Source of the DNA: Pseudogemmobacter lacusdianii
GTDB taxonomy: Bacteria; Pseudomonadota; Alphaproteobacteria; Rhodobacterales; Rhodobacteraceae
NCBI RefSeq assembly: GCF_030848395.1
Contig: NZ_JAVDBT010000019.1
Location: 1 to 57,991, forward strand
Direction of reading: 5' to 3'
Length of the DNA stretch: 57,991 nt
Within the stretch, counting starts at the first letter, position 1; every line of letters begins with the position of its first letter. Positions 15,319-23,893 of this stretch are shown here, in pieces. Both the position numbers and the translations under genes were made by a program. Under the pieces are notes generated by a model, which did not search any database, had not been told where the DNA came from, and worked only from the letters and a program-made list of their open reading frames with translations.

Positions 15319-16922
15319 TGAAGAAACTTTCGACTGCTGCCTTGCTCGCCGTCGCGTTGAGCGCCTCGCCGCTTGCGGCCGACACCCTTCGCGTCGGCCT
15401 CGCCGCCGGGCCAAGCTCGCTGGACCCGCATTTCCACAACATCGCGACCAACAACGCGATGATGCGCAACGTCTTTGACCGTCTGGTCCATATGGACGCG
15501 AATATGCGTCTGGTCCCGGCGCTGGCGGAAAGCTGGACCCCGATCGACGAGACCACCTGGGAAATCAAACTGCGCGCCGGCGTGACGTTCCACGATGGCA
15601 CCGATTTTGAGGCCAGCGACGTGATCTACTCGGTCGAGCGCATCCCGAGCGTGCCGAATTCGCCCTCGGCCTTCACCAAATTCGTCAAGTCCATCGAAGC
15701 CATCGAAGTCGTCGATGATCTGACTTTGCGCATCAAAACCTCCGGCCCGGTGCCGCTGCTGGCCAGCGATCTGGCGCAATTCTCGATCGTGTCGAAACAA
15801 TCGGCGGAAGCCTATCTGGCAGCCAACCCCTCGGCTGCCGCCTCGATCACCGAGATCGACAGCGCCGCCTTCAACTCGGGCGCGCTGGCGATTGGCACCG
15901 GCCCGTTTAGCGTGACCAAATGGGCCCCGGAAGAGACCCTGCATCTGGCGCGCAACGACGCTTATTGGGGCGACAAGCCGCATTTTGAGGCCGCTGAACT
16001 GCGTCCGATCCAGAACGATGCTGCCCGCCTTGCGGCGCTGCAATCGGGGGATGTCGATCTGATCGACGCGCTGCCAACCTCGGACGCGGGCAAGATCCGC
16101 GAAGACGCCAAATTCACCGTCTTCGAGAAGCCCTCGAACCTCGCGATCTATCTCCACATGGATACCGAGCGCGACGACACCCCCTTCGTCACTGCCAATG
16201 ACGGTTCCAAGATCCAGAACCCGCTGAAGGATGTTCGCGTCCGTGAAGCGCTTTCGCTCGCGATCAACCGCGAAGGCATTGCCCGCGCGATCATGGATGG
16301 CGCGGCCAAACCCGCAGGCCAGCTCTTGGATGTCGGTTTTGCCGGTGCCTCTGAGAACCTGCCCGCGCCCGCCTATGACGCGAACCGCGCCAAGGAACTG
16401 CTGACCGAAGCTGGCTTCCCCGAGGGCTTCAAGATTACGCTGCAAACCTCGAACGACCGCTATGTCAACGACGAGAAGGTCGCCCTTGCCATCGCGCAGA
16501 ATCTGACCCGCATCGGCATCACCACTGCAGTGCAGGCCGAGACCAAAGCCACCTATTTCGGCAATGCCTCGAAACAGGCCTATTCCTTCATGCTCTTGGG
16601 CTGGGGGTCCTCGACCGGCGAGCAGGGCTCGTCGCTGGAAGCGCTGCTCCACAGCTATGACGAGGAAAATGCTTCGGGTTCAGCCAATCGCGGTCGCTTC
16701 TCGGACGCCAAGTTCGACGGCATGATCACCGAGGCGATGCAGACGCTGGATGAAGCCGAGCGCAACGCCAAGGCGGCTGCAGCGGCGGAATACGGCATCG
16801 GCGAGCAGCACGGCCTGATCCCGATCCATTTCCAAAACAACCTCTGGGCTGCGCGCAAAGGCATCACCTTCGAACCGCGTGCTGACGCCTACACCATCAT
16901 CGACACCGCCGCGGCTGAATAA
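15318..16922 (+). CDS. ABC transporter substrate-binding protein, family 5 (dipeptide/opine type)
   Basis: The 534-residue periplasmic SBP of the DppA/OppA/NikA class starts with a Sec signal peptide (MKKLSTAALLAVALSASPLAA, cleavage likely after LAA-D), followed by TLRVGLAAGPSSLDPHF, the normal family start. The ATG overlaps the hydrolase stop (TGATG). The large two-lobe family binds peptides, opines, haem, nickel or small glycosides; the ligand is not predictable here. A strong hairpin follows the stop, as is common between SBP and permease genes. Confidence 0.9.
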   Translation: MKKLSTAALLAVALSASPLAADTLRVGLAAGPSSLDPHFHNIATNNAMMRNVFDRLVHMDANMRLVPALAESWTPIDETTWEIKLRAGVTFHDGTDFEASDVIYSVERIPSVPNSPSAFTKFVKSIEAIEVVDDLTLRIKTSGPVPLLASDLAQFSIVSKQSAEAYLAANPSAAASITEIDSAAFNSGALAIGTGPFSVTKWAPEETLHLARNDAYWGDKPHFEAAELRPIQNDAARLAALQSGDVDLIDALPTSDAGKIREDAKFTVFEKPSNLAIYLHMDTERDDTPFVTANDGSKIQNPLKDVRVREALSLAINREGIARAIMDGAAKPAGQLLDVGFAGASENLPAPAYDANRAKELLTEAGFPEGFKITLQTSNDRYVNDEKVALAIAQNLTRIGITTAVQAETKATYFGNASKQAYSFMLLGWGSSTGEQGSSLEALLHSYDEENASGSANRGRFSDAKFDGMITEAMQTLDEAERNAKAAAAAEYGIGEQHGLIPIHFQNNLWAARKGITFEPRADAYTIIDTAAAE

Positions 16923-16943
16923 GCTCGCCTTATCCCGACCAAC

Positions 16944-16967
16944 AGGGGGGCCAAAAGGCCCCCCTGA
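16944..16967. terminator. Intercistronic hairpin after the binding-protein gene
   Basis: CAGGGGGGCC-AAAA-GGCCCCCCTG forms a perfect 10-bp stem with a four-base loop, without a following T-run. It lies between the SBP stop and the permease start. It probably stabilises the SBP mRNA or attenuates read-through. Confidence 0.75.
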
Positions 16968-16986
16968 ACACAGAGAGCCCCTAGCC

Positions 16987-17961
16987 ATGCTGCAGTTTTT
17001 GGTAAGACGCCTGTTGCAAGCCGTCGGCGTGCTTGCGGTGATGTCACTGCTCGTCTTCGTCGGCGTTTTTGCCATCGGCAACCCCGTAGATGTTATGATC
17101 GACCCCGCCGCCAGCGAGGCAGAACGCCAAGCGGCCATCGTGGCGCTCGGCCTCGATCAGCCGATGTGGCGCCAATATCTGACCTTCGTGGGCAATGCGC
17201 TTCAGGGCGATATGGGCAAGAGCTTTGTCTATAACCAATCCGCGTCTGAGTTGATCTTGTCGCGTCTGCCCGCGACCTTTGAACTTGCCGTCATGGCCAT
17301 GCTGATCGCGGTGGCGATTGGTCTGCCGATGGGGCTTTGGGCCGGGCTGAAACCCGGATCCTGGGCCGACCGTCTTTTGATGACGATCTCGATCTTCATG
17401 TTCTCGCTGCCGACCTTTTGGGTGGGGCTGCTGCTTATCATGGGCTTTGCGGTGACGCTTGGCTGGCTGCCCTCAGGCGGGCGCGGCGAGACGCGCGAGC
17501 TTTTCGGCGTGCCCTTCGCCTTCCTGACCTGGGATGGTTTCCAGCATCTGCTGCTGCCCGCCTTCAACCTCGCGCTCTTCAAGCTGGCGCTGGTGCTGCG
17601 CATGGTGCGCGGCGGCGTGCGCGAACAGATGACCTCGGATTATGTGGCCTTTGCCCGCGCCAAGGGCGTGTCCGAGACCCGGATCGTGTTCAAACATGTG
17701 CTGCGCAACATCATGCTGCCAGTGATCACCGTGATGGGGCTTGAGTTCGGCAATATCCTCGCCTTCGCGGTGGTGACCGAGTCAATCTACGCTTGGCCGG
17801 GCATGGGCAAGCTGTTGATCAACGCGATCACCGTGCTCGATCGTCCTGTGATCGTGGCTTACCTGATGATCACCGTCTTCATCTTCATCGTGATCAACCT
17901 GATCGTCGATCTGACCTACACGCTGCTTGATCCGCGCGTGCGGACCGGAGGCGCGAAATGA
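16987..17961 (+). CDS. ABC transporter permease, DppB/OppB type
   Basis: The 324-residue inner-membrane permease starts with the typical MLQFLVRRLLQAVGVLAVMS. Several transmembrane segments follow, and the conserved EAA-type loop ARAKGVSETRIVFKHVLRN contacts the ATPases. ATG 16987 was chosen at the family's usual N-terminus; the longer upstream frame crosses the intercistronic hairpin. It overlaps the next permease gene by ATGA. Confidence 0.93.
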   Translation: MLQFLVRRLLQAVGVLAVMSLLVFVGVFAIGNPVDVMIDPAASEAERQAAIVALGLDQPMWRQYLTFVGNALQGDMGKSFVYNQSASELILSRLPATFELAVMAMLIAVAIGLPMGLWAGLKPGSWADRLLMTISIFMFSLPTFWVGLLLIMGFAVTLGWLPSGGRGETRELFGVPFAFLTWDGFQHLLLPAFNLALFKLALVLRMVRGGVREQMTSDYVAFARAKGVSETRIVFKHVLRNIMLPVITVMGLEFGNILAFAVVTESIYAWPGMGKLLINAITVLDRPVIVAYLMITVFIFIVINLIVDLTYTLLDPRVRTGGAK

Positions 17962-18869
17962 GCGGAAATATTCCCGTGACGAAGCCCCCCTTCAGCCAGA
18001 CCCCGATGGGAGAGCTGGTGAGCGACTTCACCGCCAACCCCTTTGCGGTTCTGGGCTTCTTTGGCCTTTTGGCGGTGATCATCTGCGCGATCTTCGCCCC
18101 CTATATCGCGCCGCAAAACCCCTATGATCTGATGACCCTCGACTTCATGGACGGCAACCTGCCGCCCGGATCAACGGGGGGCATGGGGCAGGTCTTCATG
18201 CTCGGCACCGATGATCAGGGCCGTGATGTCTGGTCCTCGATCCTCTACGGGTTGCGCACTTCGCTGGCGGTGGGCGCGGCTTCGGCCTTCATCGCCTTTG
18301 GCATCGGCTGTATCGTTGGCTTGATCGCGGCCTATGCGGGCGGTCTCACAGACACGCTCATCATGCGTTTGGTGGAACTCCAGCTGTCCTTCCCCGCGAT
18401 CCTCATCGCCATGATCCTTGTTGCGGTGCTGGGGCAGGGGACGGACAAGATCATCCTCGCGCTGGTGGCGGTGCAATGGGCCTATTACGCCCGCACCATC
18501 CGTGGCCTCGCGCTGGTCGAAAAGGGCCGCGAATATATCGAGGCCACGCATGTGCTGGGCTTCAGCCACTTCCGCATCGTGCTGCGGCACCTGCTGCCGA
18601 ACTGCATCCCGCCGCTGATCGTGATCGTGACCATGCAGGTGGCCTCGGCCATTGCGCTGGAAGCCACGCTTTCCTTCCTCGGCATCGGCCTGCCGCTCAC
18701 CGAGCCCTCGCTCGGCCAACAGATCGCCAATGGCTACGGCTATATGCAGGCGGGCCGCTATTGGCTGAGCATCTTCCCCGGGGTGGCGCTTCTCTTCACC
18801 ATCGTCTCGCTGAACTTGGTGGGTGACCATCTGCGCGACATCCTCAACCCCAAGACCCGGAGGCAGTGA
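17958..18869 (+). CDS. ABC transporter permease, DppC/OppC type
   Basis: The 303-residue second permease has the N-terminal OppC-type domain (FTANPFAVLGFFGLLAVIIC), DDQGRDVWSSILYGLRTSL, and an EAA loop ATHVLGFSHFRIVLRHLLPN. It pairs with the preceding permease to form the membrane channel. Its ATG overlaps the preceding stop by four bases, and its stop overlaps the first ATPase start. Confidence 0.93.
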   Translation: MSGNIPVTKPPFSQTPMGELVSDFTANPFAVLGFFGLLAVIICAIFAPYIAPQNPYDLMTLDFMDGNLPPGSTGGMGQVFMLGTDDQGRDVWSSILYGLRTSLAVGAASAFIAFGIGCIVGLIAAYAGGLTDTLIMRLVELQLSFPAILIAMILVAVLGQGTDKIILALVAVQWAYYARTIRGLALVEKGREYIEATHVLGFSHFRIVLRHLLPNCIPPLIVIVTMQVASAIALEATLSFLGIGLPLTEPSLGQQIANGYGYMQAGRYWLSIFPGVALLFTIVSLNLVGDHLRDILNPKTRRQ

Positions 18870-19840
18870 TGTTGCTGGAAATCAAGAACCTTGAAGTGGT
18901 CTTTCCGATGCGGCAGGGCGATCTGCGCGTGTTGCACGGGATCGATCTTGCAGTTGAGAAGGGCGAGATCCTTGGACTTGTCGGCGAAAGCGGCTCGGGC
19001 AAATCGGTGCTTTCAAAGGCGGTGATGGGGCTTTTGGCCAAACCGGGGCGCGCCTCGGGCGGTGAGATCCTGTTCCAAGGCCAAGACCTTCTCAAAGCCG
19101 ATGCGAAGGCGCTGCGGTCTTTGCGCGGCAACCGGATCGCGATGATCTTCCAAGATCCGATGGCGACGCTGAATCCGGTGCTGCGCATCGATGCGCAGAT
19201 GCTGGAGGCCGTGCAAGGCCACCGCAAGATGCCGAGCGCCGAGGCGCGCCGTCTCTGCATCGAGGCCCTGCGCAAGGTGGGCATCCCCGCGCCGGAAGAG
19301 CGCTTCCTCAACTATCCCCACCAGCTTTCGGGTGGTATGCGCCAGCGGATCGCCATTGCGACGGCGCTTTTGAATGACCCCGATCTGATCCTCGCCGATG
19401 AGGCGACGACCGCTTTGGACGTGACCATTCAGGCGCAGATCCTCTCGGAAATGAAGGCGCTTTGCCGCGAAAGCGGGACGGCGCTGGTCTGGGTGACCCA
19501 TGATCTGGCGGTGGTGTCGGGCATCGCAGACCGCATTGCGGTGATGTATGCGGGCCGGATCGTCGAATGCGGCCCAACCCAAGAGGTGCTGTCGCGCCCC
19601 AAACACCCCTATACCCAAGGGCTGTTGGATTCGGTGCCTTCGGCCGCCCAGCGAGGTCAAGATCTGCGTCAAATCCCCGGACTGATGCCATCCCCCTCGG
19701 CCTTGCCGCCGGGTTGCGCCTTTAACCCGCGCTGTCTCCGCGCAAAAGAGGCCTGCCGCAGCAACCAGCCGGTGATGACGCAGACCCCGACCGGCGCATT
19801 CGCCTGCTTTAACCCGTTGTCCGAAGGAGACCGCGCATGA
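18869..19840 (+). CDS. ABC transporter ATPase, DppD/OppD type
   Basis: The 323-residue ATPase has Walker A GESGSGKS, the Q-loop in MIFQDPMATLNP, ABC signature LSGGMRQR, Walker B DLILADEATTALD, and the OppD-type C-terminal CxFxxRC extension (GCAFNPRCLRAKEAC) that binds Fe-S in some relatives. The ATG at 18869 (the A of the previous stop) is preferred to the in-frame GTG one codon upstream. It overlaps the next gene by ATGA. Confidence 0.93.
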   Translation: MLLEIKNLEVVFPMRQGDLRVLHGIDLAVEKGEILGLVGESGSGKSVLSKAVMGLLAKPGRASGGEILFQGQDLLKADAKALRSLRGNRIAMIFQDPMATLNPVLRIDAQMLEAVQGHRKMPSAEARRLCIEALRKVGIPAPEERFLNYPHQLSGGMRQRIAIATALLNDPDLILADEATTALDVTIQAQILSEMKALCRESGTALVWVTHDLAVVSGIADRIAVMYAGRIVECGPTQEVLSRPKHPYTQGLLDSVPSAAQRGQDLRQIPGLMPSPSALPPGCAFNPRCLRAKEACRSNQPVMTQTPTGAFACFNPLSEGDRA

Positions 19841-20820
19841 CCGCCCCCCTTCTTTCTGTTCGCAACCTGGGGCGCAAATTCGTGCAGAAACCCTCGGCGG
19901 TGGCGGTCGCGGCGTCGCTTCTGACCACCGGCAAGCGCCCGGTGCAAAAGGCCGTGCGCGCGGTCAACGACATCAGCTTTGATCTGGGCCCGGGCGAGGC
20001 GCTTGGCTTGGTGGGTGAATCTGGTTGCGGCAAATCGACGGTGGCCCGCCTGATCACCGGGCTGATCACGCCCGACCAAGGGGCGATCACCTATAAAGGG
20101 GAAACCCTTGCCGCGATGGCGCGCAAAGATCGGCTTAAAATCCAGATGGTGTTCCAAGATCCGCTGGGTTCTCTGGATCCTCGCATGCGGCTTGGCGATC
20201 AAATTGCCGAAGGGGTGCGGGTGCATAACATCGTACCGGCGGCTGAACTGAAGGACTATCTTGCGGGCATCTTCGCCGATTGCGGCATTGACCCGGTGCT
20301 GGCGCAGCGCTATCCGCACCAAGTCTCGGGCGGGCAGCGGCAACGCTTTGGCATCGCCCGGGCCTTGGCGATGAAGCCCGATCTGGTGATCTGCGATGAA
20401 CCGGTGGCGGCACTCGACGTCTCGATCCAAGCCCAAGTGATCAACCTCTTGGCACGGCTGCGGCGCGAACGGGGGCTGTCCTACATCTTCATCAGCCATG
20501 ACCTGAACGTGGTGCGCCACCTCTGTGACCGGGTGGCGGTGATGTATCTGGGCAAGCTCATCGAGATCGGTGACGCCGCCGAAGTGCTCAGCGATCCGCG
20601 CCACCCCTATACAAGCGCGCTTGGCGACGCCGCCCCGCGCGTCACGCTGGATGCGCAGGAGTTCCGCGCGATCAAGGGCGAGATCCCCTCGCCGCTGAAC
20701 CCGCCCAAGGGTTGTTTCTTCAATCCGCGCTGCAGCCTCGCGACGGATCTCTGTCGCAGCGAAGCGCCAGAGCTGCGCGATCTGGGCGCGCGCAAAGTGG
20801 CCTGTCACACCCCGCTCTAA
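19837..20820 (+). CDS. ABC transporter ATPase, DppF/OppF type
   Basis: The 327-residue second ATPase has Walker A GESGCGKST, MVFQDPLGSLDPRM, signature VSGGQRQR, Walker B VICDEPVAALD, and a C-terminal GCFFNPRCSLATDLC extension. It completes the five-component transporter (SBP, two permeases, two ATPases). It is the last gene of the operon; a strong hairpin follows at 20831. Confidence 0.93.
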   Translation: MTAPLLSVRNLGRKFVQKPSAVAVAASLLTTGKRPVQKAVRAVNDISFDLGPGEALGLVGESGCGKSTVARLITGLITPDQGAITYKGETLAAMARKDRLKIQMVFQDPLGSLDPRMRLGDQIAEGVRVHNIVPAAELKDYLAGIFADCGIDPVLAQRYPHQVSGGQRQRFGIARALAMKPDLVICDEPVAALDVSIQAQVINLLARLRRERGLSYIFISHDLNVVRHLCDRVAVMYLGKLIEIGDAAEVLSDPRHPYTSALGDAAPRVTLDAQEFRAIKGEIPSPLNPPKGCFFNPRCSLATDLCRSEAPELRDLGARKVACHTPL

Positions 20821-20830
20821 CATGACACTA

Positions 20831-20863
20831 CTCAAACGCCCGCCGCTCCGGCGGGCGTTTGAG
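20831..20863. terminator. Terminator after the peptide-type ABC operon
   Basis: A perfect 15-bp stem, CTCAAACGCCCGCCG and its complement, is separated by CTC and starts 11 bases after the operon's last stop. There is no long T-run, but its position and strength fit the end of transcription. Confidence 0.75.
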
Positions 20864-21103
20864 TCTGCGACGACTTTGGACTATGGGTGGCGAGCCCTTA
20901 AGGCAAGCGGGGCACTCGCAAAGCTGCGCTGGGCAAAAGGATCAGCAAACCGTTCGGGCGGATTGCTTGCCCGACGAAGGTTCTGCAAACCGCCCGATGG
21001 ATTTGTCGATGGGGGCGGGGCGAACCCGCCGCAGCCCTTAGCTAAATGACGACAAGGGGTTAACTGTCGAAGGCATAACCGGCCTCCCGCCCCGTATTGG
21101 TGT
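20864..21103. other. Non-coding gap with short imperfect repeats
   Basis: The region has two imperfect copies of a segment containing GCAAACCG, at about 20945 and 20982. It also has open frames on both strands that look composition-driven. I recognise no gene in it. Confidence 0.4.
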
Positions 21104-21403
21104 TTACTGCGCGGCTTTGGCGGCGGCGTCACGGGCGGCTTTGGCCGCGGCTTGCTCTTCTGCGTCCAGTTTGCCGTCTCCATTGGCGTCAACTTTTCTA
21201 AAGTTCGCCTCAATGACCTCCGGCTGCGCCTTTGCCAAACGCTCTCCAAAGTCAGCGTGGCGCAGTTCGCCAGCTTCCATCCACTCTTGCAGGCTCACAT
21301 TGCCATCTAGGTCCGTGTCGAATGGGTGGTTCTCGCTCTGAGCGAAGCTGGGCGAGGCGGAAGCGAGGCCAGCGGTCAGGGCAATCGTGTAGGCTAGGCG
21401 CAT
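21104..21403 (-). CDS. Secreted EF-hand calcium-binding protein
   Basis: The 99-residue protein has a Sec signal peptide (MRLAYTIALTAGLASASPSFA) and two EF-hand loops. The first is DTDLDGNVSLQEW and the second DANGDGKLDAEE, each with acidic residues at positions 1, 3, 5 and 12. The C-terminal tail is Ala/Lys rich (KAARDAAAKAAQ). It is expected to be periplasmic and to bind calcium; its partner is unknown. It stands alone, oriented against the ABC operon. Confidence 0.82.
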   Translation of the reverse strand: MRLAYTIALTAGLASASPSFAQSENHPFDTDLDGNVSLQEWMEAGELRHADFGERLAKAQPEVIEANFRKVDANGDGKLDAEEQAAAKAARDAAAKAAQ

Positions 21404-22073
21404 TGCGGTACTCTATAGATAACGATGAGACATTGTTTGGTCGCCTGTCCCGCCCCGACGCAGACTGGCTTTGCAGCCGAAAAGGCGATCGAAAAAGGGG
21501 CAGAAAGTGCAGCTCTGAGGGAAAACAACTTAGAGCTGTGCAGGCGCTCTCAATGCAGTCACGCGCTGTTTGCAAAGGCCGCTGGGAGAGGGATGCCAGT
21601 CGGCTTCTGCGCGGTTCTGTCCTCTGTCGCGCGGAGGAAGCAGCCAGATCGAATATAAAGCTGATCCGCCTGTTCATCGCCATTTGACGGGTAAGCCTGC
21701 TTCGCCATTCCATCTGGCCGTCAGGGCAGGGGGGGGGCCATCGAGGCGGAAGCGCGCTTCGATCCTGCAGTTGCCGCAGCCACTGAGCGGGCCCTCGGTA
21801 TTCGAAATTTCAAATATTAAAATTTAATTTCATTTTGCTTGACCAGCCACTGCGCCGCCAGAATAGTGGTGCAGAACGTGCAGGGCGTTCGTCCAAGTCA
21901 AAGCATGTCTGCGGGGGGGGGGCATTTCATCGGGATGGTCGGACCTCTAGATCTCGTGAACTTTTTTAACGGCCAAAGTTCAGTTCCTATACCCCGGCGC
22001 GGCGGTTCATCTGCACGAGCATCCAGACTATGCCGCTCTAAAGTTAGAAAAAAATTGGAAGATTGACTTTGAT
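21404..22073. other. 670-bp region without a recognisable gene; contains two poly-G tracts
   Basis: Open frames here lack family signatures and ribosome-binding sites. G-runs of nine (21729-21737) and ten (21913-21922) bases stand out. An AT-rich stretch (about 21795-21840) and the last 100 bases before 22074 could hold promoters for the following genes. Confidence 0.5.
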
Positions 22074-22910
22074 ATGACCACCTTACCCCCCCCTCACGCG
22101 AAGCGCGACCTCACGGGCAAAACCTCTCTGATGCTGATGCTTGCCGATCCGGTTGCGCATATTCGTGGCTCGGCTCTGATCAATGATCGGTTTGCGGCAT
22201 TGGGCCATGATGCGGTCATCGCACCATTACATGTCACGCCGTCAGACTTGCCGGCTTTGGTCGCAGCAGTCCGGCTGATGCAGAACGTGGCGGGCTTGGG
22301 GGTTACGATCCCGCATAAGATCTCGGTGATGCCGCATCTCGATGCCGTGACCGAGGCCGCGCAGCGGGTCGGTGCGGTGAATTTCGTGCGCCGCGATCCG
22401 GATGGGCGGCTGATTGGCACCAATACCGATGGTGCCGGGTTTGTGGCAGGGCTGAACGCTGCTGGCATCGCCATAAGCAATCAAACCGCGGTTATGGCCG
22501 GGGCAGGTGGCGTGGCGCGGGCCATCGCGTTTTCACTGGCCGAAGCCGGCCTGCGCGAGTTGCGCATCTTGAACCGCGATTATGACAAAGCAAGCGCGCT
22601 GGCCCAAGCGGTCCACGCCGCCTTCCCGACCTGTGCGGCAAGTGCCATCAAATCCGAGGATAGCCCGCAAACCCCTGATTTGGCGATCAATGCCACCTCG
22701 CTCGGGATGGCCGAAGGGGACGCGCTGCCGATGCCAATCAGCTGGCTTGCGGCGAAAACCGCGGCGGTTGAGGTCGTGGTGAACCCGGCCCAAACCGCCT
22801 TTTTGATCGCAGCCGAAGCGCTTGGCTGCCGCACGCTTGAGGGCGCCGCCATGCTGCGGCCCCAGCCCGATCTGGTGGCCGAATTCTTCGGCCTGCCGCT
22901 CTCATCCTAA
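22074..22910 (+). CDS. Shikimate dehydrogenase-like oxidoreductase (first of tandem pair)
   Basis: The 278-residue AroE/YdiB-family protein has the catalytic lysine in GVTIPHKI, the partner aspartate in GTNTDGAGF, and an NADP-type Rossmann segment AGAGGVARAIAFSLAEAGL. The usual shikimate-binding serine motif at the N-terminus (PVxHSxSP) is changed to PVAHIRGSA, so shikimate itself may not be the substrate. It lies six bases upstream of a second, divergent member of the same family. A role in quinate/shikimate-like or other hydroxyacid metabolism linked to the transporter is possible. The start is followed by a proline-rich leader. Confidence 0.85.
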   Translation: MTTLPPPHAKRDLTGKTSLMLMLADPVAHIRGSALINDRFAALGHDAVIAPLHVTPSDLPALVAAVRLMQNVAGLGVTIPHKISVMPHLDAVTEAAQRVGAVNFVRRDPDGRLIGTNTDGAGFVAGLNAAGIAISNQTAVMAGAGGVARAIAFSLAEAGLRELRILNRDYDKASALAQAVHAAFPTCAASAIKSEDSPQTPDLAINATSLGMAEGDALPMPISWLAAKTAAVEVVVNPAQTAFLIAAEALGCRTLEGAAMLRPQPDLVAEFFGLPLSS

Positions 22911-22916
22911 CCTCTA

Positions 22917-23732
22917 ATGAAGAAAGTCATCGCTGTGCAAATCACCGGAGAAACGGATCTTTTCTACATCGTCGGCTCGCCAGTGCGGCATTTCCGCTCG
23001 CCCGGCCTGTTCACCGCGCAATTTGCCGCGAAGGGCCGCGATGCGGTTGCCGCGCCCTTGCATGTCTTGCCGCAAGACCTGCCGGCGGCATTGGAATTTG
23101 TGCGCCGGACCGACAATATCAAAGGCCTGTGCATGACCATCCCGCATAAGATCGCGGCGGCGGCTCTGGTCGATCAGCGCACCCCGGCTGCCGAGCGGAC
23201 CGGCTCGGTCAACTTCATCCGGCGCGAATCCGACGGCACTTTGACCGGCCATAACATCGATGGCGAAGGCTTTATGCGCGGCTTGGTGGGCACAGGCTTT
23301 GACCCCGCAGGGGCCAAGGTCATTCAGATCGGCTCGGGTGGGGTGGGGCGTGCCATTGCCTTCTCCTTGGCGGCTGCTGGCATTGCCAGCCTGACCCTCA
23401 TCAACCGCAATGTGGAAAAAGCCGCCACGCTTGCGGCCGAGGTTGAGGCCGCGACCGGCGTGCCTTGCCGCGCCTTGGCAGCGGATGAGGCGGCCCCGCT
23501 GGCCGAAGCCGATCTGGTGGTGAATGCGACATCCTTGGGCATGGGCGGGGAGGGCGGATCGCCGCTGGCCTTGGCCGGATTGCGGTCCAGTGCCACCGTC
23601 GCCGATGTGGTGATCTCGGCCACCGACACGCCCTTCACGGCTGAAGCGCGCGCGCTTGGCTGCCGCGTGATGCAAGGCGGCGCCATGCTCGCCCCACAGA
23701 TCGAGCTTTGCGAAGAGTTCCTCTACGGCTGA
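22917..23732 (+). CDS. Shikimate dehydrogenase-like oxidoreductase (second of tandem pair)
   Basis: The 271-residue paralogue of the preceding gene has the catalytic lysine in MTIPHKI, the aspartate in NIDGEGF, and a Rossmann motif GSGGVGRAIAFSLAAAGIAS. The N-terminal ligand segment reads PVRHFRSPGL, so it keeps SP but not the first serine of the canonical motif. Both copies keep Lys/Asp and the cofactor loop and differ mainly in the substrate lobe, which argues for two related reactions or a heterodimer rather than redundancy. Confidence 0.85.
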   Translation: MKKVIAVQITGETDLFYIVGSPVRHFRSPGLFTAQFAAKGRDAVAAPLHVLPQDLPAALEFVRRTDNIKGLCMTIPHKIAAAALVDQRTPAAERTGSVNFIRRESDGTLTGHNIDGEGFMRGLVGTGFDPAGAKVIQIGSGGVGRAIAFSLAAAGIASLTLINRNVEKAATLAAEVEAATGVPCRALAADEAAPLAEADLVVNATSLGMGGEGGSPLALAGLRSSATVADVVISATDTPFTAEARALGCRVMQGGAMLAPQIELCEEFLYG

Positions 23733-23893
23733 AGCCATCACTTTCGTCGTCACGGACTGTCGCAAGTCAAGCTCCGTGACGGCCCATCAAGCCAAAGGCG
23801 CGCGGGGGGGCGAAGCGCGCCTGCGCGCCATTTTGTCCGGCATGCCCCGATACTGAGCGGCCGCCGACACGCAAGCTGAGGGAGGAGAATGCA

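Noticed and set aside
20822-21049. 75-codon frame after the ABC operon
   Set aside because: It begins within the terminator hairpin and has no ribosome-binding site or similarity.
21425-21827. Overlapping small frames after the EF-hand gene
   Set aside because: No start signal, no recognisable motif, and two strands equally open.
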